A DNA stretch of 64,000 nt, taken from the NCBI RefSeq assembly GCF_900103605.1, contig NZ_FNHY01000002.1, forward strand, positions 310,001 to 374,000, read 5' to 3'. Shown in pieces: positions 27,458 to 39,322 of the stretch. Source of the DNA: Psychrobacillus sp. OK028. GTDB taxonomy: Bacteria > Bacillota > Bacilli > Bacillales_A > Planococcaceae. Under the pieces are notes generated by a model. The model worked only from the letters and a program-made list of their open reading frames with translations. It did not search any database and was not told the origin of the DNA. A program made the translations under genes and the position numbers. Every line of letters begins with the position of its first letter. Positions within the stretch are counted from its first letter, which is position 1.

Positions 27458-27559
27458 ACCTTTCACCTCCTAATAAGGTCTGAGATGATACATTTCTTTC
27501 TAATACAACAAGCATTATTTTAACAAACACAAAAACAAATTGCAATATATAAATGCAAA

Positions 27560-27589
27560 GAATATTTACTTGACACATCGACCACACTA
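27560..27589 (+). promoter_or_regulatory. candidate sigma-G (forespore) promoter for gpr
   Basis: GAATA (27560-27564), an 18-base spacer and CACACTA (27583-27589) fit the sigma-F/sigma-G pattern GHATR-N18-CATNCTA with one mismatch in the -10 box. In B. subtilis gpr is a forespore gene. Confidence 0.6.
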
Positions 27590-27605
27590 ATTTTGAGGTG
27601 ATTAT

Positions 27606-28622
27606 ATGTGGGGAAGAACTGATTTGTTAGACGAATCGGATGAAATGGTAAAGCATCGTACAGCCGAGGAAAAAAACAAGCTTAATAATTCCGAGGGGAT
27701 TACATTTGAGGAAAAACGTGCTGGCGCAGTACTGATCACATCCATTGAAGTAAATGAAGAGGGAGAAAAGAAAATAGGAAAGAAAAAAGGTAAGTATATT
27801 ACATTAACAGATTTGACAGTAAGTCCAGATGATGAGGATAGTTTTAAGGCTTTACAAAAAACGTTTATCGAAAAGCTAAGAGAGATGCATCATGATTTAA
27901 ATCTATCGAATGAATCAAAAATTTTAATCATTGGGTTAGGTAATGCGACGATAACACCTGACGCCATCGGTCCAAAGGCTATCGAATATTTACAAGGTTC
28001 TTCATTGACCGAAAATGCAGAGCGAGTAAAGGTTGTTATGTATGCGCCAGGTGTAACAGGACAAACCGGTTTTGAAACAAGTGATTTTGTTCAAGCGATT
28101 AGCAATGCGTATAAACCGGATTTAATCATCGTTTTAGATGCTTTGGCAGCTAGAAATAGTGAACGGCTATGCAAAACAATTCAATTGACTAATACAGGGA
28201 TACATCCCGGCTCAGGAGTAGGAAACCAGCGAAAAGAAATCTCGGAAGAGGTATATGGAGTGCCCGTAACAGCAATCGGGATTCCAATGGTTGTAGACGG
28301 ACCAGTACTTTACGCGGACGCAATGGAGCAGGTCATTCATTATATTGCTTCTAAGATTGAAGAAAAAGGTAGCCCTTCTTCCGCATTAGCTGTCACACCA
28401 ATGGTTTCTAGTAAAAAATCAAACATTGACAAATCTGTACTCCAACCAGTTTTTGGAGAATGGGTTACATGGCCAACAGATGAAAAAAGAAAGTTATTTG
28501 AAGAAGTTTTTGTTGGTAAAAACCCATCCTTATTTGTTACTCCAAAAGAAACGGATGCATGGGTTGAGCAATATGCATATATTCTTTCCAACGGGATAGA
28601 AAGTTGGATTACAACTAGATAA
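27606..28622 (+). CDS. gpr: germination protease GPR
   Basis: A 338-residue aspartic-type zymogen that degrades small acid-soluble spore proteins during germination. It begins near RTDLLDESDEM, the site that resembles its own substrates and is cleaved on activation. Conserved blocks are ILIIGLGNATITPDAIGPKA near residue 105, YAPGVTGQTGFETSD, VLDALAARNSERL and GIHPGSGVGNQRKEIS. It is shorter than B. subtilis Gpr (368). GAGGTGA precedes the ATG. Confidence 0.95.
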   Translation: MWGRTDLLDESDEMVKHRTAEEKNKLNNSEGITFEEKRAGAVLITSIEVNEEGEKKIGKKKGKYITLTDLTVSPDDEDSFKALQKTFIEKLREMHHDLNLSNESKILIIGLGNATITPDAIGPKAIEYLQGSSLTENAERVKVVMYAPGVTGQTGFETSDFVQAISNAYKPDLIIVLDALAARNSERLCKTIQLTNTGIHPGSGVGNQRKEISEEVYGVPVTAIGIPMVVDGPVLYADAMEQVIHYIASKIEEKGSPSSALAVTPMVSSKKSNIDKSVLQPVFGEWVTWPTDEKRKLFEEVFVGKNPSLFVTPKETDAWVEQYAYILSNGIESWITTR

Positions 28623-28676
28623 AGCGTTCTAAAATTGCTGCTCTCTTCATACGATTGTGTGAGGAGAGTGGAAATT

Positions 28677-29495
28677 ATGGCTAAGTCCTTAAAGAATGTT
28701 GTTAGCATTTTATTACTTTTATTTTTAGCTCCAATTATTATTGCAACCGTCCAAACGCCTCTTTTCCCGCAACAAATGCAACAAACAGAAACAAAGGAAG
28801 TAACTCCAAAGGAAGAAAGCTCGGCTGTAGTTTATGCCGCCCAGTTAGAAACAAAAACAGCGGTCTCTGAAATATTGGAACCCAAAAAAGCATTTGTCTA
28901 TTTTACCCATTCACAAGAAGCTTATAAACCTATTTTAGCGGCTAAAGGTGAAAAAATTGCTACGTACCATCCAGAAAACAATATTACGTCCTTTCAAGAG
29001 CAGATAACTGCTCAGTTTGCATTACATCAATTAGAGGCCGATATTTTGGGACCTGAAAGTACGGGGGATGCGAAGCAGTATCATTCCATACGACCTTTCG
29101 TTCAAGAAGCAATTGGTCAAAAAAAATATGATATTATTTTAGATATTCACAGAGATTCCGCAAAAGCAAATGTAACAACGCTTAGAAGTGGTGAAGAAAG
29201 TTACGCTAAATTTATTTTTGTTATTGGCCGAGAGCACCCCAACTATAAATGGAATGAACAACTCGCACAAAATCTATCTGACCAATTAAATAAATTAGTA
29301 CCTGGGATTTCAAGAGGGATATTGCCGAGAGAAGGAAAAGGAGTAGACGGTGTATACAATCAAGACCTTTCCCAAAATTTACTCAATGTAGAACTAGGTG
29401 GGATTGAGAATAACGAACAAGAATTGAATCGCTCCATTGCTGTTTTAGCAAAAGCGTTATCCAATATGTTAAATGAAAAAGAACTGCCACTATAA
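28677..29495 (+). CDS. spoIIP: stage II sporulation protein P
   Basis: A 272-residue amidase/endopeptidase of the SpoIIDMP engulfment machine, with an N-terminal membrane anchor (residues 5-25). The conserved TH-SQEAYKP region is near residue 76 and ILDIHRDSA near 154; LNVELGGIENN is near 238. B. subtilis SpoIIP has about 400 residues; here the linker after the anchor is short. The ATG has GGAGAGTGGA upstream. It follows gpr directly, as in B. subtilis. Confidence 0.94.
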   Translation: MAKSLKNVVSILLLLFLAPIIIATVQTPLFPQQMQQTETKEVTPKEESSAVVYAAQLETKTAVSEILEPKKAFVYFTHSQEAYKPILAAKGEKIATYHPENNITSFQEQITAQFALHQLEADILGPESTGDAKQYHSIRPFVQEAIGQKKYDIILDIHRDSAKANVTTLRSGEESYAKFIFVIGREHPNYKWNEQLAQNLSDQLNKLVPGISRGILPREGKGVDGVYNQDLSQNLLNVELGGIENNEQELNRSIAVLAKALSNMLNEKELPL

Positions 29496-29503
29496 GTAAA
29501 GAA

Positions 29504-29545
29504 AAAAGAGATGAAGCAAATGAGAGATACTTCATCTCTTTTAGT
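29504..29545 (+). terminator. terminator after spoIIP
   Basis: AAAAGAGATGAAG (29504-29516) pairs perfectly with CTTCATCTCTTTT (29530-29542). Confidence 0.88.
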
Positions 29546-29732
29546 ATGAAAATATACTCGTAGATTGTGTTATGTACGGGTCTTTGATAAGATTAAAATC
29601 TGGCGAAAAATTATTTATTTTTATTTTTATCAAATAAAATGATTTAGAATGTACATAAAATGTTACAGTAATATTTTTTAAACAATCCTTTATCTGTTAT
29701 AATGCAAGTAGTTTAATTAGGAGTGAACAAGT

Positions 29733-31562
29733 ATGAATAATGATGAGAGACTGGCACGACAGAAAAAAATACGTAACTTTTCGATTATTGCCCATATTGA
29801 CCATGGGAAATCGACACTTGCAGACCGTATATTAGAAAAAACACAAACTTTAACTTCACGTGAAATGAAAAATCAACTTCTTGACTCAATGGATCTTGAA
29901 CGTGAACGCGGTATTACAATTAAATTGAATGCTATTCAATTGACTTATAATGCAAAAGACGGGGAAGAGTACATTTTCCATCTTATTGATACTCCTGGGC
30001 ATGTCGATTTCACCTATGAGGTGTCTCGAAGCTTAGCAGCATGTGAAGGAGCTATTTTGGTTGTAGATGCAGCACAAGGTATTGAAGCTCAAACACTTGC
30101 AAATGTGTATTTAGCTTTGGATAATGACCTAGAAATACTTCCAGTTATCAATAAGATCGATCTTCCAGCAGCTGACCCAGAACGAGTAAGAGGAGAAGTA
30201 GAGGAAGTCATCGGTTTGGATGCCTCCGAGGCAGTTTTAGCTTCTGCGAAAGCAGGAATTGGTATCGAAGAAATTCTTGAACAAATAGTAGAAAAAGTAC
30301 CCGCTCCAACAGGAGATCCAAATGCCCCATTAAAGGCATTAATATTTGACTCCCTATTCGACCCATACCGTGGAGTAATCGTTTATATTCGTATTATGGA
30401 AGGTTCAGTTAAACCGGGCGATACGATTAAAATGATGTCTTCGGGTAAAGAATTTGAAGTAGTAGAAACAGGAGTATTTACTCCTAAAACAACACAACGC
30501 TCTGAACTAACTGTTGGGGATGTTGGTTTCTTGACAGCGTCTATGAAAAATGTAGGGGATTCAAGTGTCGGTGATACAATTACATTAGCTGAAAACCCTG
30601 CAGCAGAACCTTTAGCTGGCTATAGAAAAATGAATCCAATGGTATTTTGTGGATTGTATCCAATCGATAATACAAAATATGTAGATTTACGTGATGCTTT
30701 AGAGAAACTACAATTGAATGACTCAGCACTTGAATTTGAACCTGAGACTTCTCAAGCTTTAGGTTTTGGATATCGCTGTGGTTTCTTAGGTCTACTACAT
30801 ATGGAGATTATTCAAGAGCGTATTGAACGTGAATTTAAGATTGACTTAATTACTACCGCGCCTAGTGTTATTTATGATGTGAAGCTTACAAATGGCGAAA
30901 CGTTAAAAGTGGACAATCCATCTATGATGCCAGATGCACAAAAAGTAGAAACAATTGAAGAGCCATATGTGAAAGCATCTATTATGGTTCCTGAGGATTA
31001 CGTTGGTTCCGTTATGGAGCTTTGTCAGCGTAAACGTGGGAATTTTATTACAATGGACTTTTTATCAAAAGCTCGAGTAAATATTATTTATGAAATTCCA
31101 TTATCAGAAATCGTATATGACTTCTTTGATGCATTAAAATCAAGTACAAAAGGTTACGCTTCTTTCGATTATGACTTAATCGGATATAAAGAATCTAAAC
31201 TAGTAAAAATGGACATTCTACTTAACAGTGAAAAAGTCGATGCACTTAGCTTTATCGTTCACCGCGACTTCTCTTACGAACGTGGTAAGCTAATAGTGGA
31301 AAAACTAAAAGCGTTAATACCGAGACAACAATTTGAAGTTCCCGTGCAAGCTGCGATCGGTCAAAAAATTGTTGCAAGGTCCACGATTAAGTCAATCGGT
31401 AAAAACGTATTGGCAAAATGTTACGGTGGAGATATTTCTCGTAAGCGTAAACTTCTTGATAAACAAAAAGAAGGTAAAAAACGTATGAAACAAGTAGGTT
31501 CTGTGGAAGTCCCACAGGAAGCATTTATGGCTGTTCTTAAGATGGACGAGCCGAATAAATAA
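29733..31562 (+). CDS. lepA: elongation factor 4 (LepA)
   Basis: A 609-residue translational GTPase that helps ribosomes under stress and in initiation. The G1 motif AHIDHGKST is near residue 20, G3 DTPGHVDF near 85 and G4 NKIDLP near 139. The C-terminal domain unique to LepA ([17 protein letters not shown]) is present. A -10 TATAAT lies at 29698-29703 without a strong -35. Confidence 0.98.
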   Translation: MNNDERLARQKKIRNFSIIAHIDHGKSTLADRILEKTQTLTSREMKNQLLDSMDLERERGITIKLNAIQLTYNAKDGEEYIFHLIDTPGHVDFTYEVSRSLAACEGAILVVDAAQGIEAQTLANVYLALDNDLEILPVINKIDLPAADPERVRGEVEEVIGLDASEAVLASAKAGIGIEEILEQIVEKVPAPTGDPNAPLKALIFDSLFDPYRGVIVYIRIMEGSVKPGDTIKMMSSGKEFEVVETGVFTPKTTQRSELTVGDVGFLTASMKNVGDSSVGDTITLAENPAAEPLAGYRKMNPMVFCGLYPIDNTKYVDLRDALEKLQLNDSALEFEPETSQALGFGYRCGFLGLLHMEIIQERIEREFKIDLITTAPSVIYDVKLTNGETLKVDNPSMMPDAQKVETIEEPYVKASIMVPEDYVGSVMELCQRKRGNFITMDFLSKARVNIIYEIPLSEIVYDFFDALKSSTKGYASFDYDLIGYKESKLVKMDILLNSEKVDALSFIVHRDFSYERGKLIVEKLKALIPRQQFEVPVQAAIGQKIVARSTIKSIGKNVLAKCYGGDISRKRKLLDKQKEGKKRMKQVGSVEVPQEAFMAVLKMDEPNK

Positions 31563-31572
31563 CAAAACGAAG

Positions 31573-31600
31573 GGGGAGGCACTAGCAGCCTCCTTTTTCT
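31573..31600 (+). terminator. terminator after lepA
   Basis: GGAGGC (31575-31580) pairs with GCCTCC (31588-31593), followed by T5. Confidence 0.8.
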
Positions 31601-31625
31601 TTTATAAAGGAAAGTAGGGATAGAA

Positions 31626-32759
31626 ATGGTACGAGGCGTATATATACATATTCCTTTCTGTCATCAAATTTGTAATTACTGTGATTTCAATAAGTTTTTC
31701 TTTCACAATCAACCAGTAGATGAATATATCGAGTCACTTGGAAAAGAAATGGCTTTGTGGCAAAGTAATTTAGAAAAAGCAGAGATCGAAACAATATTTA
31801 TTGGTGGAGGTACACCAACCTCCTTAACTGTAGAACAATTGGATCGATTGTTATGGTTAATTCATCAACATATACCAATGGAACATGTTAGAGAGTTTAC
31901 ATCGGAAGCTAATCCAGACGAACTGACACTCGAAAAAATGCAGAAGATGCGACAGTTTGGTGTAAACCGTTTAAGCATGGGTGTGCAAACCTTCGATCAG
32001 GAGCTTTTAAAAGTATTAGGTAGAACGCATTCTAATGATCATGTTTATGAAGTTATTGAATATGCCAAACAAACTAATTTCCCATCAATAAGCATTGATT
32101 TGATGTATGGTCTTCCTAACCAAACAATGGCCCAATGGAAAGCATCATTGCAAGAAGCATTCCGCTTAAAAATCCCTCATATATCGGCCTATTCTTTATT
32201 AGTAGAACCGAAAACAATTTTTTATAATCTTCTTTCCAAGGGAAAACTATCTCTTCCTGGTGAAGATTTAGAGGCAGAGATGTATAGCTACCTTTTAGAA
32301 GAAATGAAAAGTCATGGATATTCTCAATACGAGATCAGTAATTTTGCGTATGAAGGAAAAGAATCGAAGCATAATTTACTGTATTGGAACAATGATGAAT
32401 ATATTGGATTAGGTGCTGGCGCACATGGATATGTGGGTGGTGTAAGATATTCCAATCACGGACCATTGAAAAAATATATGCAAACCATTGATTTAGAGGA
32501 CAAGCCTCTAATGATGAAAAAAGAAGTTACAGAAGTGGAGAAAATGGAAGAAGAAATGTTTTTAGGGCTAAGAAAGAATGAAGGCGTATCTCTTGAAAAG
32601 TTTGAGGAAAGATATAATCTTACGTTTAGAGAAGTGTACGGAAAAGAACTAGATAATTTACTTCAAAAGGAATTATTAGTCCTAGAAAATAATTTTGTGA
32701 GGCTGACTACACGTGGAAGGTTTATGGGGAATGAAGTGTTTCAACATTTCCTGAAATAA
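31626..32759 (+). CDS. hemW: HemW, coproporphyrinogen III oxidase-like radical SAM protein
   Basis: A 377-residue radical SAM protein; HemW binds heme and acts in heme delivery rather than as a true oxidase. YIHIPFCHQICNYCDFNKF carries the CxxxCxxC cluster ligands near residues 12-19, and FIGGGTPTSL is near residue 58. HemW-type proteins differ from HemN in having Phe after the third ligand's motif. It lies between lepA and hrcA, as in B. subtilis. Confidence 0.95.
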   Translation: MVRGVYIHIPFCHQICNYCDFNKFFFHNQPVDEYIESLGKEMALWQSNLEKAEIETIFIGGGTPTSLTVEQLDRLLWLIHQHIPMEHVREFTSEANPDELTLEKMQKMRQFGVNRLSMGVQTFDQELLKVLGRTHSNDHVYEVIEYAKQTNFPSISIDLMYGLPNQTMAQWKASLQEAFRLKIPHISAYSLLVEPKTIFYNLLSKGKLSLPGEDLEAEMYSYLLEEMKSHGYSQYEISNFAYEGKESKHNLLYWNNDEYIGLGAGAHGYVGGVRYSNHGPLKKYMQTIDLEDKPLMMKKEVTEVEKMEEEMFLGLRKNEGVSLEKFEERYNLTFREVYGKELDNLLQKELLVLENNFVRLTTRGRFMGNEVFQHFLK

Positions 32760-32773
32760 TTAAAGCGAAATCG

Positions 32774-32802
32774 TTGACAGTTTTCTGTAGATTTGATAAG
32801 TT
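32774..32802 (+). promoter_or_regulatory. candidate sigma-A promoter of the hrcA operon
   Basis: TTGACA (32774-32779) is followed after 17 bases by TAAGTT (32797-32802), a weak -10. The CIRCE element starts 11 bases downstream. Confidence 0.6.
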
Positions 32803-32813
32803 TTATATGAGTA

Positions 32814-32840
32814 TTAGCACTCTCTTTGAACGAGTGCTAA
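32814..32840 (+). promoter_or_regulatory. CIRCE operator (HrcA binding site)
   Basis: TTAGCACTC, a nine-base spacer and GAGTGCTAA match the CIRCE consensus perfectly. The HrcA repressor made by the next gene binds here, so the operon is autoregulated. Confidence 0.98.
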
Positions 32841-32854
32841 CAGAGGTGATAATC

Positions 32855-33892
32855 ATGCTAACAAACAGGCAATTATTAATATTGCAAGTAACGGTAGATG
32901 ATTTTATCGATACCGCTCTACCAGTTGGATCTCGTCAGCTTTCGAAGAAGGAGGAAGTACCATTTAGTCCTGCTACTATTCGAAACGAAATGGCAGATTT
33001 AGAAGAAATGGGCTTTTTAGAAAAAACGCATACTTCGTCTGGTCGCGTGCCTTCGCAAAAAGGCTACCGTTATTATGTCGACAATATGTTAACTCCACAA
33101 CGAATTTCGCAGAATGAGATTAAACAAATTCGTTCCATTTTTGAGGAAAGAAAGCTGGAGACGGAGCAAATAATTCGTAAATCCGCTGAAATAATATCGG
33201 AGCTAACGAATTATACCTCTATTATGTTAGGCTTAGATGTGAGAAAACATCGTGTAAAGCGGTTTTCAATTGTACCTCTCTCCAATGATTCTGCCGTAGC
33301 TATAATCGTTACAGACAGTGGTCATGTTGAGAATCGTGTATTTTCTATCCCTGAGAACTTTCAGGCATCTGATATCGAACGTATGGTCAATTTGATCAAC
33401 GAACGTCTAGTAGGAGTATATTTGCATGAGCTACCTGCAATGCTAGAAGCGGTTACTATGACCGTTTTGCAGCAAAATAACGGTCGTCTAAATAATCTCT
33501 TTGGATCGCTTAACAAAGCGTTGAATATAGAGCATGAAGACAAAGTGTATTATGGTGGGAAGCTGCAAATATTAAACCAACCAGAATTTAATGATGTAGA
33601 AAAAGCACGAAGTATTATGAATTGGATGGATCATGTAAACCAAATTCCTGGTATATTCCATATGGATAAAAAGGGCATTCAAATTCGGATTGGCTCAGAA
33701 AACAATGATCTTGCCATGGAAGGATGTAGTGTTATTACTGCATCTTATGGCATCAGTGAAGAGCAAATGGGTTCCATCGCAATTATTGGTCCAACACGGA
33801 TGGATTACCGAAGAGTTGTGTCATTATTGGATGTTATGAGTAGTGACTTGTCTAAGGAATTATCAAGAATATTACATGGGCATTATGGATAA
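32855..33892 (+). CDS. hrcA: heat-inducible transcription repressor HrcA
   Basis: A 345-residue repressor of class I heat-shock genes. It begins MLTNRQLLILQVTVDDFI with a winged-helix DNA-binding domain (SPATIRNEMADLEEMGFL near residue 40) and a GAF-like domain. GroE helps it fold, which ties repression to chaperone supply. ATG 32855 follows AGAGGTGA; the longer frame from 32774 starts inside the promoter and CIRCE and was rejected. Confidence 0.97.
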   Translation: MLTNRQLLILQVTVDDFIDTALPVGSRQLSKKEEVPFSPATIRNEMADLEEMGFLEKTHTSSGRVPSQKGYRYYVDNMLTPQRISQNEIKQIRSIFEERKLETEQIIRKSAEIISELTNYTSIMLGLDVRKHRVKRFSIVPLSNDSAVAIIVTDSGHVENRVFSIPENFQASDIERMVNLINERLVGVYLHELPAMLEAVTMTVLQQNNGRLNNLFGSLNKALNIEHEDKVYYGGKLQILNQPEFNDVEKARSIMNWMDHVNQIPGIFHMDKKGIQIRIGSENNDLAMEGCSVITASYGISEEQMGSIAIIGPTRMDYRRVVSLLDVMSSDLSKELSRILHGHYG

Positions 33893-33907
33893 GGAGAGTT
33901 GCAAACA

Positions 33908-34450
33908 ATGGAAGAGATTAAAGATGAAAACTTAGAAGAGCAAGAAGTAAAAGATAATACCCAAGAAGAGCCTGAACAGATAGAGGAAGCTGTAGAAGAA
34001 GTGGATGAACTAACTCTAACTAAACAGCAACTGGACGAAGAGCAAGATAAGCTAATCCGACTTAGAGCTGATTTTGAAAATTATAAACGTCGAGTTCAAC
34101 TTGATAAAGCTTCGGATTTTAAATACCGTGCTCAATCCGTATTAACGGACATTCTTCCTGTGCTTGATAATTTTGAACGTGCACTTGCAGTGGAAACAAC
34201 TTCAGAGGAAGCAGCTTCTATTGTTAAGGGAGTAGATATGGTTTATCGCACTTTGCTAGAAGCGGTTAAAAAAGAAGGGTTGGAACAAATCGAAGCTGAA
34301 GGTGTTGCATTTGATCCTAACTTCCACCAAGCTGTAATGCAAGAGCAAGATGACTCGAAAGAATCTGGTATAGTGCTTCAAGAGCTTCAAAAAGGGTATA
34401 AGTTAAAAGACCGTGTATTAAGACCTTCAATGGTCAAAGTAAATGAATAA
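33908..34450 (+). CDS. grpE: nucleotide exchange factor GrpE
   Basis: A 180-residue DnaK co-chaperone. The N-terminal third is acidic and coiled-coil (EEQEVKDNTQEEPEQ), followed by LRADFENYKRRVQ near residue 55 and the beta domain with VAFDPNFHQAVMQ near 137. ATG 33908 follows AAGGAG at 11 bases; an in-frame TTG is too close to it. Confidence 0.96.
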   Translation: MEEIKDENLEEQEVKDNTQEEPEQIEEAVEEVDELTLTKQQLDEEQDKLIRLRADFENYKRRVQLDKASDFKYRAQSVLTDILPVLDNFERALAVETTSEEAASIVKGVDMVYRTLLEAVKKEGLEQIEAEGVAFDPNFHQAVMQEQDDSKESGIVLQELQKGYKLKDRVLRPSMVKVNE

Positions 34451-34489
34451 ATAATAGAATATCTAGTTATATATTAGGAGGAAAACTAA

Positions 34490-36316
<1,827 letters not shown>

Positions 36317-36332
36317 GATTGTTGAAGTCTCG

Positions 36333-36378
36333 GTAAGCAAAAAGTCAAAGACCGGTTCCGGCTTTGGCTTTTCTTACT
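36333..36378 (+). terminator. attenuator-like terminator between dnaK and dnaJ
   Basis: GTAAG and AAAAGtCAAAGaCCGG pair imperfectly with CCGGctTTGgCTTTT and CTTAC around a short loop. A partial terminator here is known to lower downstream expression in other Bacillales. Confidence 0.75.
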
Positions 36379-36405
36379 GAATTGGATGTTTTAATTTTCA
36401 AAGTT

Positions 36406-36435
36406 TTGCTATTAGGATTTTTTACATGGTACAAT
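36406..36435 (+). promoter_or_regulatory. candidate promoter upstream of dnaJ
   Basis: TTGCTA (36406-36411), an 18-base spacer and TACAAT (36430-36435). There is no CIRCE here. Confidence 0.45.
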
Positions 36436-36474
36436 TATTCCTATGTGCAAGTTAACAGAGCAGGAGAGTGAAAG

Positions 36475-37596
36475 ATGAATAAACGTGATTATTATGAGGT
36501 TCTTGGTGTTTCTAAGAGCGCAACTCAAGATGAGATAAAAAAAGCATATCGTAAGCTTTCGAAACAATATCACCCTGACATTAACAAAGAAGCAGGAGCA
36601 GAAGATAAATTTAAAGAAATTTCCGAGGCATATGAAGTATTAAGTGATGAGCAAAAACGTTCATCCTATGACCAATTTGGTCATGCAGGTCCTAACCAAG
36701 GATTTGGTGGTTTCGGCGGTAGTGCAGATGGATTTGGCTTTGAAGACATCTTTAGCTCATTCTTTGGTGGTGGCGGTTCTAGACGACGTGATCCGAACGC
36801 TCCACGAAAAGGAAATGATCTTCAATATTCGATGACTATCGAGTTTGAAGAAGCTGTGTTTGGTAAGGAAAAAGAAATAGAAATATCTAAAGAAGAAAAC
36901 TGTGAAACTTGTTCGGGTTCAGGTGCAAAACCAGGTACACAACCAGAAAAATGTTCGCACTGTAATGGACATGGTCAAGTAAATGTGACGCAGGATACGC
37001 CATTCGGTCGTGTACAAACAAAACGTGCATGTAATCATTGTCAAGGTACAGGAAAAATTATTAAAGATAAATGTGCAACTTGTCATGGTAAAGGAACAGT
37101 TAACAAACGCAAAAAAATCAAGGTCACAATACCAGCGGGTGTTGATGATGGTCAACAACTACGGGTTAGTGGTCAAGGAGAACCGGGTGTAAACGGTGGT
37201 CCAGCTGGAGATTTATATATTGTGTTCCGTGTCAAAGCAGATCCACGTTTTGAGCGAGATGGCGATGATATCTATTATGAGTTACCTCTAACATATGCTC
37301 AAGCAGCTCTTGGAGACGAAATTGAAGTCCCAACAGTACAAGGTAAAGTAAAACTTAAAATTCCAGCAGGAACTCAATCTCAAGCGAATTTCCGCTTAAA
37401 AGGAAAAGGGATTAAAAACGTACATGGATATGGAATTGGAGATCAACATGTCATTGTTAAAGTAATTACTCCGAAAAAGTTAACAGAAAAACAAAAACAA
37501 TTGCTACGTGAATTTGCCGAAATCAGTGGAGATATTCCTGAAGAGCAAGGTAGTTCATTATTTGATAAGATCAAAAAGACATTAAAAGGCGAATAA
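36475..37596 (+). CDS. dnaJ: chaperone protein DnaJ
   Basis: A 373-residue Hsp40. The J domain ([17 protein letters not shown] in YHPDINKE near residue 33) is followed by a Gly/Phe-rich linker, four CxxCxGxG zinc repeats ([36 protein letters not shown]) and the C-terminal substrate domain. Confidence 0.98.
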   Translation: MNKRDYYEVLGVSKSATQDEIKKAYRKLSKQYHPDINKEAGAEDKFKEISEAYEVLSDEQKRSSYDQFGHAGPNQGFGGFGGSADGFGFEDIFSSFFGGGGSRRRDPNAPRKGNDLQYSMTIEFEEAVFGKEKEIEISKEENCETCSGSGAKPGTQPEKCSHCNGHGQVNVTQDTPFGRVQTKRACNHCQGTGKIIKDKCATCHGKGTVNKRKKIKVTIPAGVDDGQQLRVSGQGEPGVNGGPAGDLYIVFRVKADPRFERDGDDIYYELPLTYAQAALGDEIEVPTVQGKVKLKIPAGTQSQANFRLKGKGIKNVHGYGIGDQHVIVKVITPKKLTEKQKQLLREFAEISGDIPEEQGSSLFDKIKKTLKGE

Positions 37597-37610
37597 AGGA
37601 GTTGGCGCAA

Positions 37611-38555
37611 GTGAAATGGTCTGAACTATCCATCCATACTACAAATGAAGCGGTTGAAGCTGTAAGCAATATTTTGCATGAAGCTGGTGCAAGTGGTGTA
37701 GTTATCGAAGACTCAGATGAATTAGAAAGAGAACGAGAAGATGTGTTTGGTGAAATTTATAGCTTAAACCCAGATGATTTTCCAGTAGATGGCGTACGCG
37801 TAAAAGCTTATTTAGCAGAAACCAGTTTTTTATTAGAAACAGTGGAAGAGATCAAACTTGCTATCAACAATTTAACAAAATTCAATATAGATCTAGGACA
37901 TAATGTTGTCACAGTCCAACAGGTTGATGAAGAAGATTGGGCAACTGCTTGGAAAAAGTATTATCATCCGGTAAAAATCTCCAATCGCTTTACTATCGTG
38001 CCAACTTGGGAAGACTATGAAAGAGTGAATACAGATGAATTGATCATCGAGCTTGATCCTGGAATGGCGTTTGGAACTGGAACACATCCGACAACCGTCA
38101 TGTGTCTACAAGCTCTTGAAAAAACAGTACAACCCGCTTCGAGTGTTATCGATGTCGGTACTGGTTCTGGAGTGCTCTCTATTGGTGCTGCGAAACTAGG
38201 TGCATCTAAAATTCATGCTCTAGATTTAGATGAAGTAGCAGTGAAATCTGCTTTAGAAAATATTGCTTTAAACAAAGTAGACGATATTGTGCAAGTAACA
38301 CATGGCAATCTACTAGATAATGTGAATGAACAGGCTGACATTGTTATAGCCAATATATTGGCAGAAATAATCATGACTTTTACAAACGATGCATTCTCGA
38401 TTGTAAAAGACGGTGGATTATTCATCACTTCTGGAATCATTGCAACGAAAAAAGAAGATGTAAGAGAATCATTGCTGCAAGCAGGATTTGAAATCGAAGA
38501 AGTTATGATGATGGAAGATTGGGTAACAATCATTTCTAGAAAACCTGTTAAATAA
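37611..38555 (+). CDS. prmA: ribosomal protein L11 methyltransferase
   Basis: A 314-residue SAM-dependent enzyme that methylates ribosomal protein L11. The N-terminal substrate domain ([15 protein letters not shown]) is followed by the methyltransferase domain, with [18 protein letters not shown] near residue 180. GTG 37611 was chosen because AAAGGAG is nine bases upstream and homologues begin MKWSEL; the TTG at 37602 is too close to the site. Confidence 0.96.
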   Translation: MKWSELSIHTTNEAVEAVSNILHEAGASGVVIEDSDELEREREDVFGEIYSLNPDDFPVDGVRVKAYLAETSFLLETVEEIKLAINNLTKFNIDLGHNVVTVQQVDEEDWATAWKKYYHPVKISNRFTIVPTWEDYERVNTDELIIELDPGMAFGTGTHPTTVMCLQALEKTVQPASSVIDVGTGSGVLSIGAAKLGASKIHALDLDEVAVKSALENIALNKVDDIVQVTHGNLLDNVNEQADIVIANILAEIIMTFTNDAFSIVKDGGLFITSGIIATKKEDVRESLLQAGFEIEEVMMMEDWVTIISRKPVK

Positions 38556-38566
38556 AGGAGATTGTC

Positions 38567-39307
38567 ATGCAACGTTATTTTACAAATGAACCTATAAGTG
38601 AAAATAATACTTTGACAATTACCGGAGACGATGCGCATCATATGATTCAAGTGATGCGCATGTCACCAGGTGATCAAGTTTTTGTTGTGGTAAATAATCA
38701 AACATATACGATGGAAATTATAGAAGGTAATTCAAAAGCTGTACTTTTATCTAAAAAAGCAACCCATGCCAAAACAAATGAAATGCCTTTTAATATTTCA
38801 CTTGTTTGCGGACTTCCAAAAGGTGACAAGCTTGAACTGATCACGCAAAAGGCAACAGAACTTGGTATGTACGAATTATTTCCTTTTGCAGCAAAAAGAT
38901 CTATTGTCAAATGGGATAAATCTAAAAACGATAAAAAAGTTGCTAGGTTACAAAAAATTGCTAAAGAAGCAGCTGAGCAATCTCATCGTTCTCATATTCC
39001 AGAAATACATAATCCTATCTCTTTAAAAGAACTTATAGACATATCTAAATCATTCGACGTAAAATATGTTGCGGATGAAGAGGATGCTAAGATTCAGGAA
39101 AGACAAAAATTTGCTGATCAATTAAAAAAAGTGTATGATAAACAATCGATATTAATCGTATTTGGTCCTGAAGGTGGACTAGATCGAGCCGAGATAAAGC
39201 TATTATTAGAAAATGATTTTCAGACAATTGCGCTAGGACCTAGGATTCTTCGAACTGAAACTGCACCGTTATATGCGCTGTCAGCAATTTCTTATGAATA
39301 TGAATGA
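38567..39307 (+). CDS. rsmE: 16S rRNA (uracil-1498-N3) methyltransferase
   Basis: A 246-residue SPOUT methyltransferase. It begins MQRYFTNEP, with DDAHHMIQVMRMSPGD near residue 24, VCGLPKGDKLELITQKATELG near 83, and the knot motif IVFGPEGGLDRAE near 195. AAAGGAG precedes the ATG. Confidence 0.96.
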   Translation: MQRYFTNEPISENNTLTITGDDAHHMIQVMRMSPGDQVFVVVNNQTYTMEIIEGNSKAVLLSKKATHAKTNEMPFNISLVCGLPKGDKLELITQKATELGMYELFPFAAKRSIVKWDKSKNDKKVARLQKIAKEAAEQSHRSHIPEIHNPISLKELIDISKSFDVKYVADEEDAKIQERQKFADQLKKVYDKQSILIVFGPEGGLDRAEIKLLLENDFQTIALGPRILRTETAPLYALSAISYEYE

Positions 39308-39322
39308 AAGAGGTGTGAGAAC

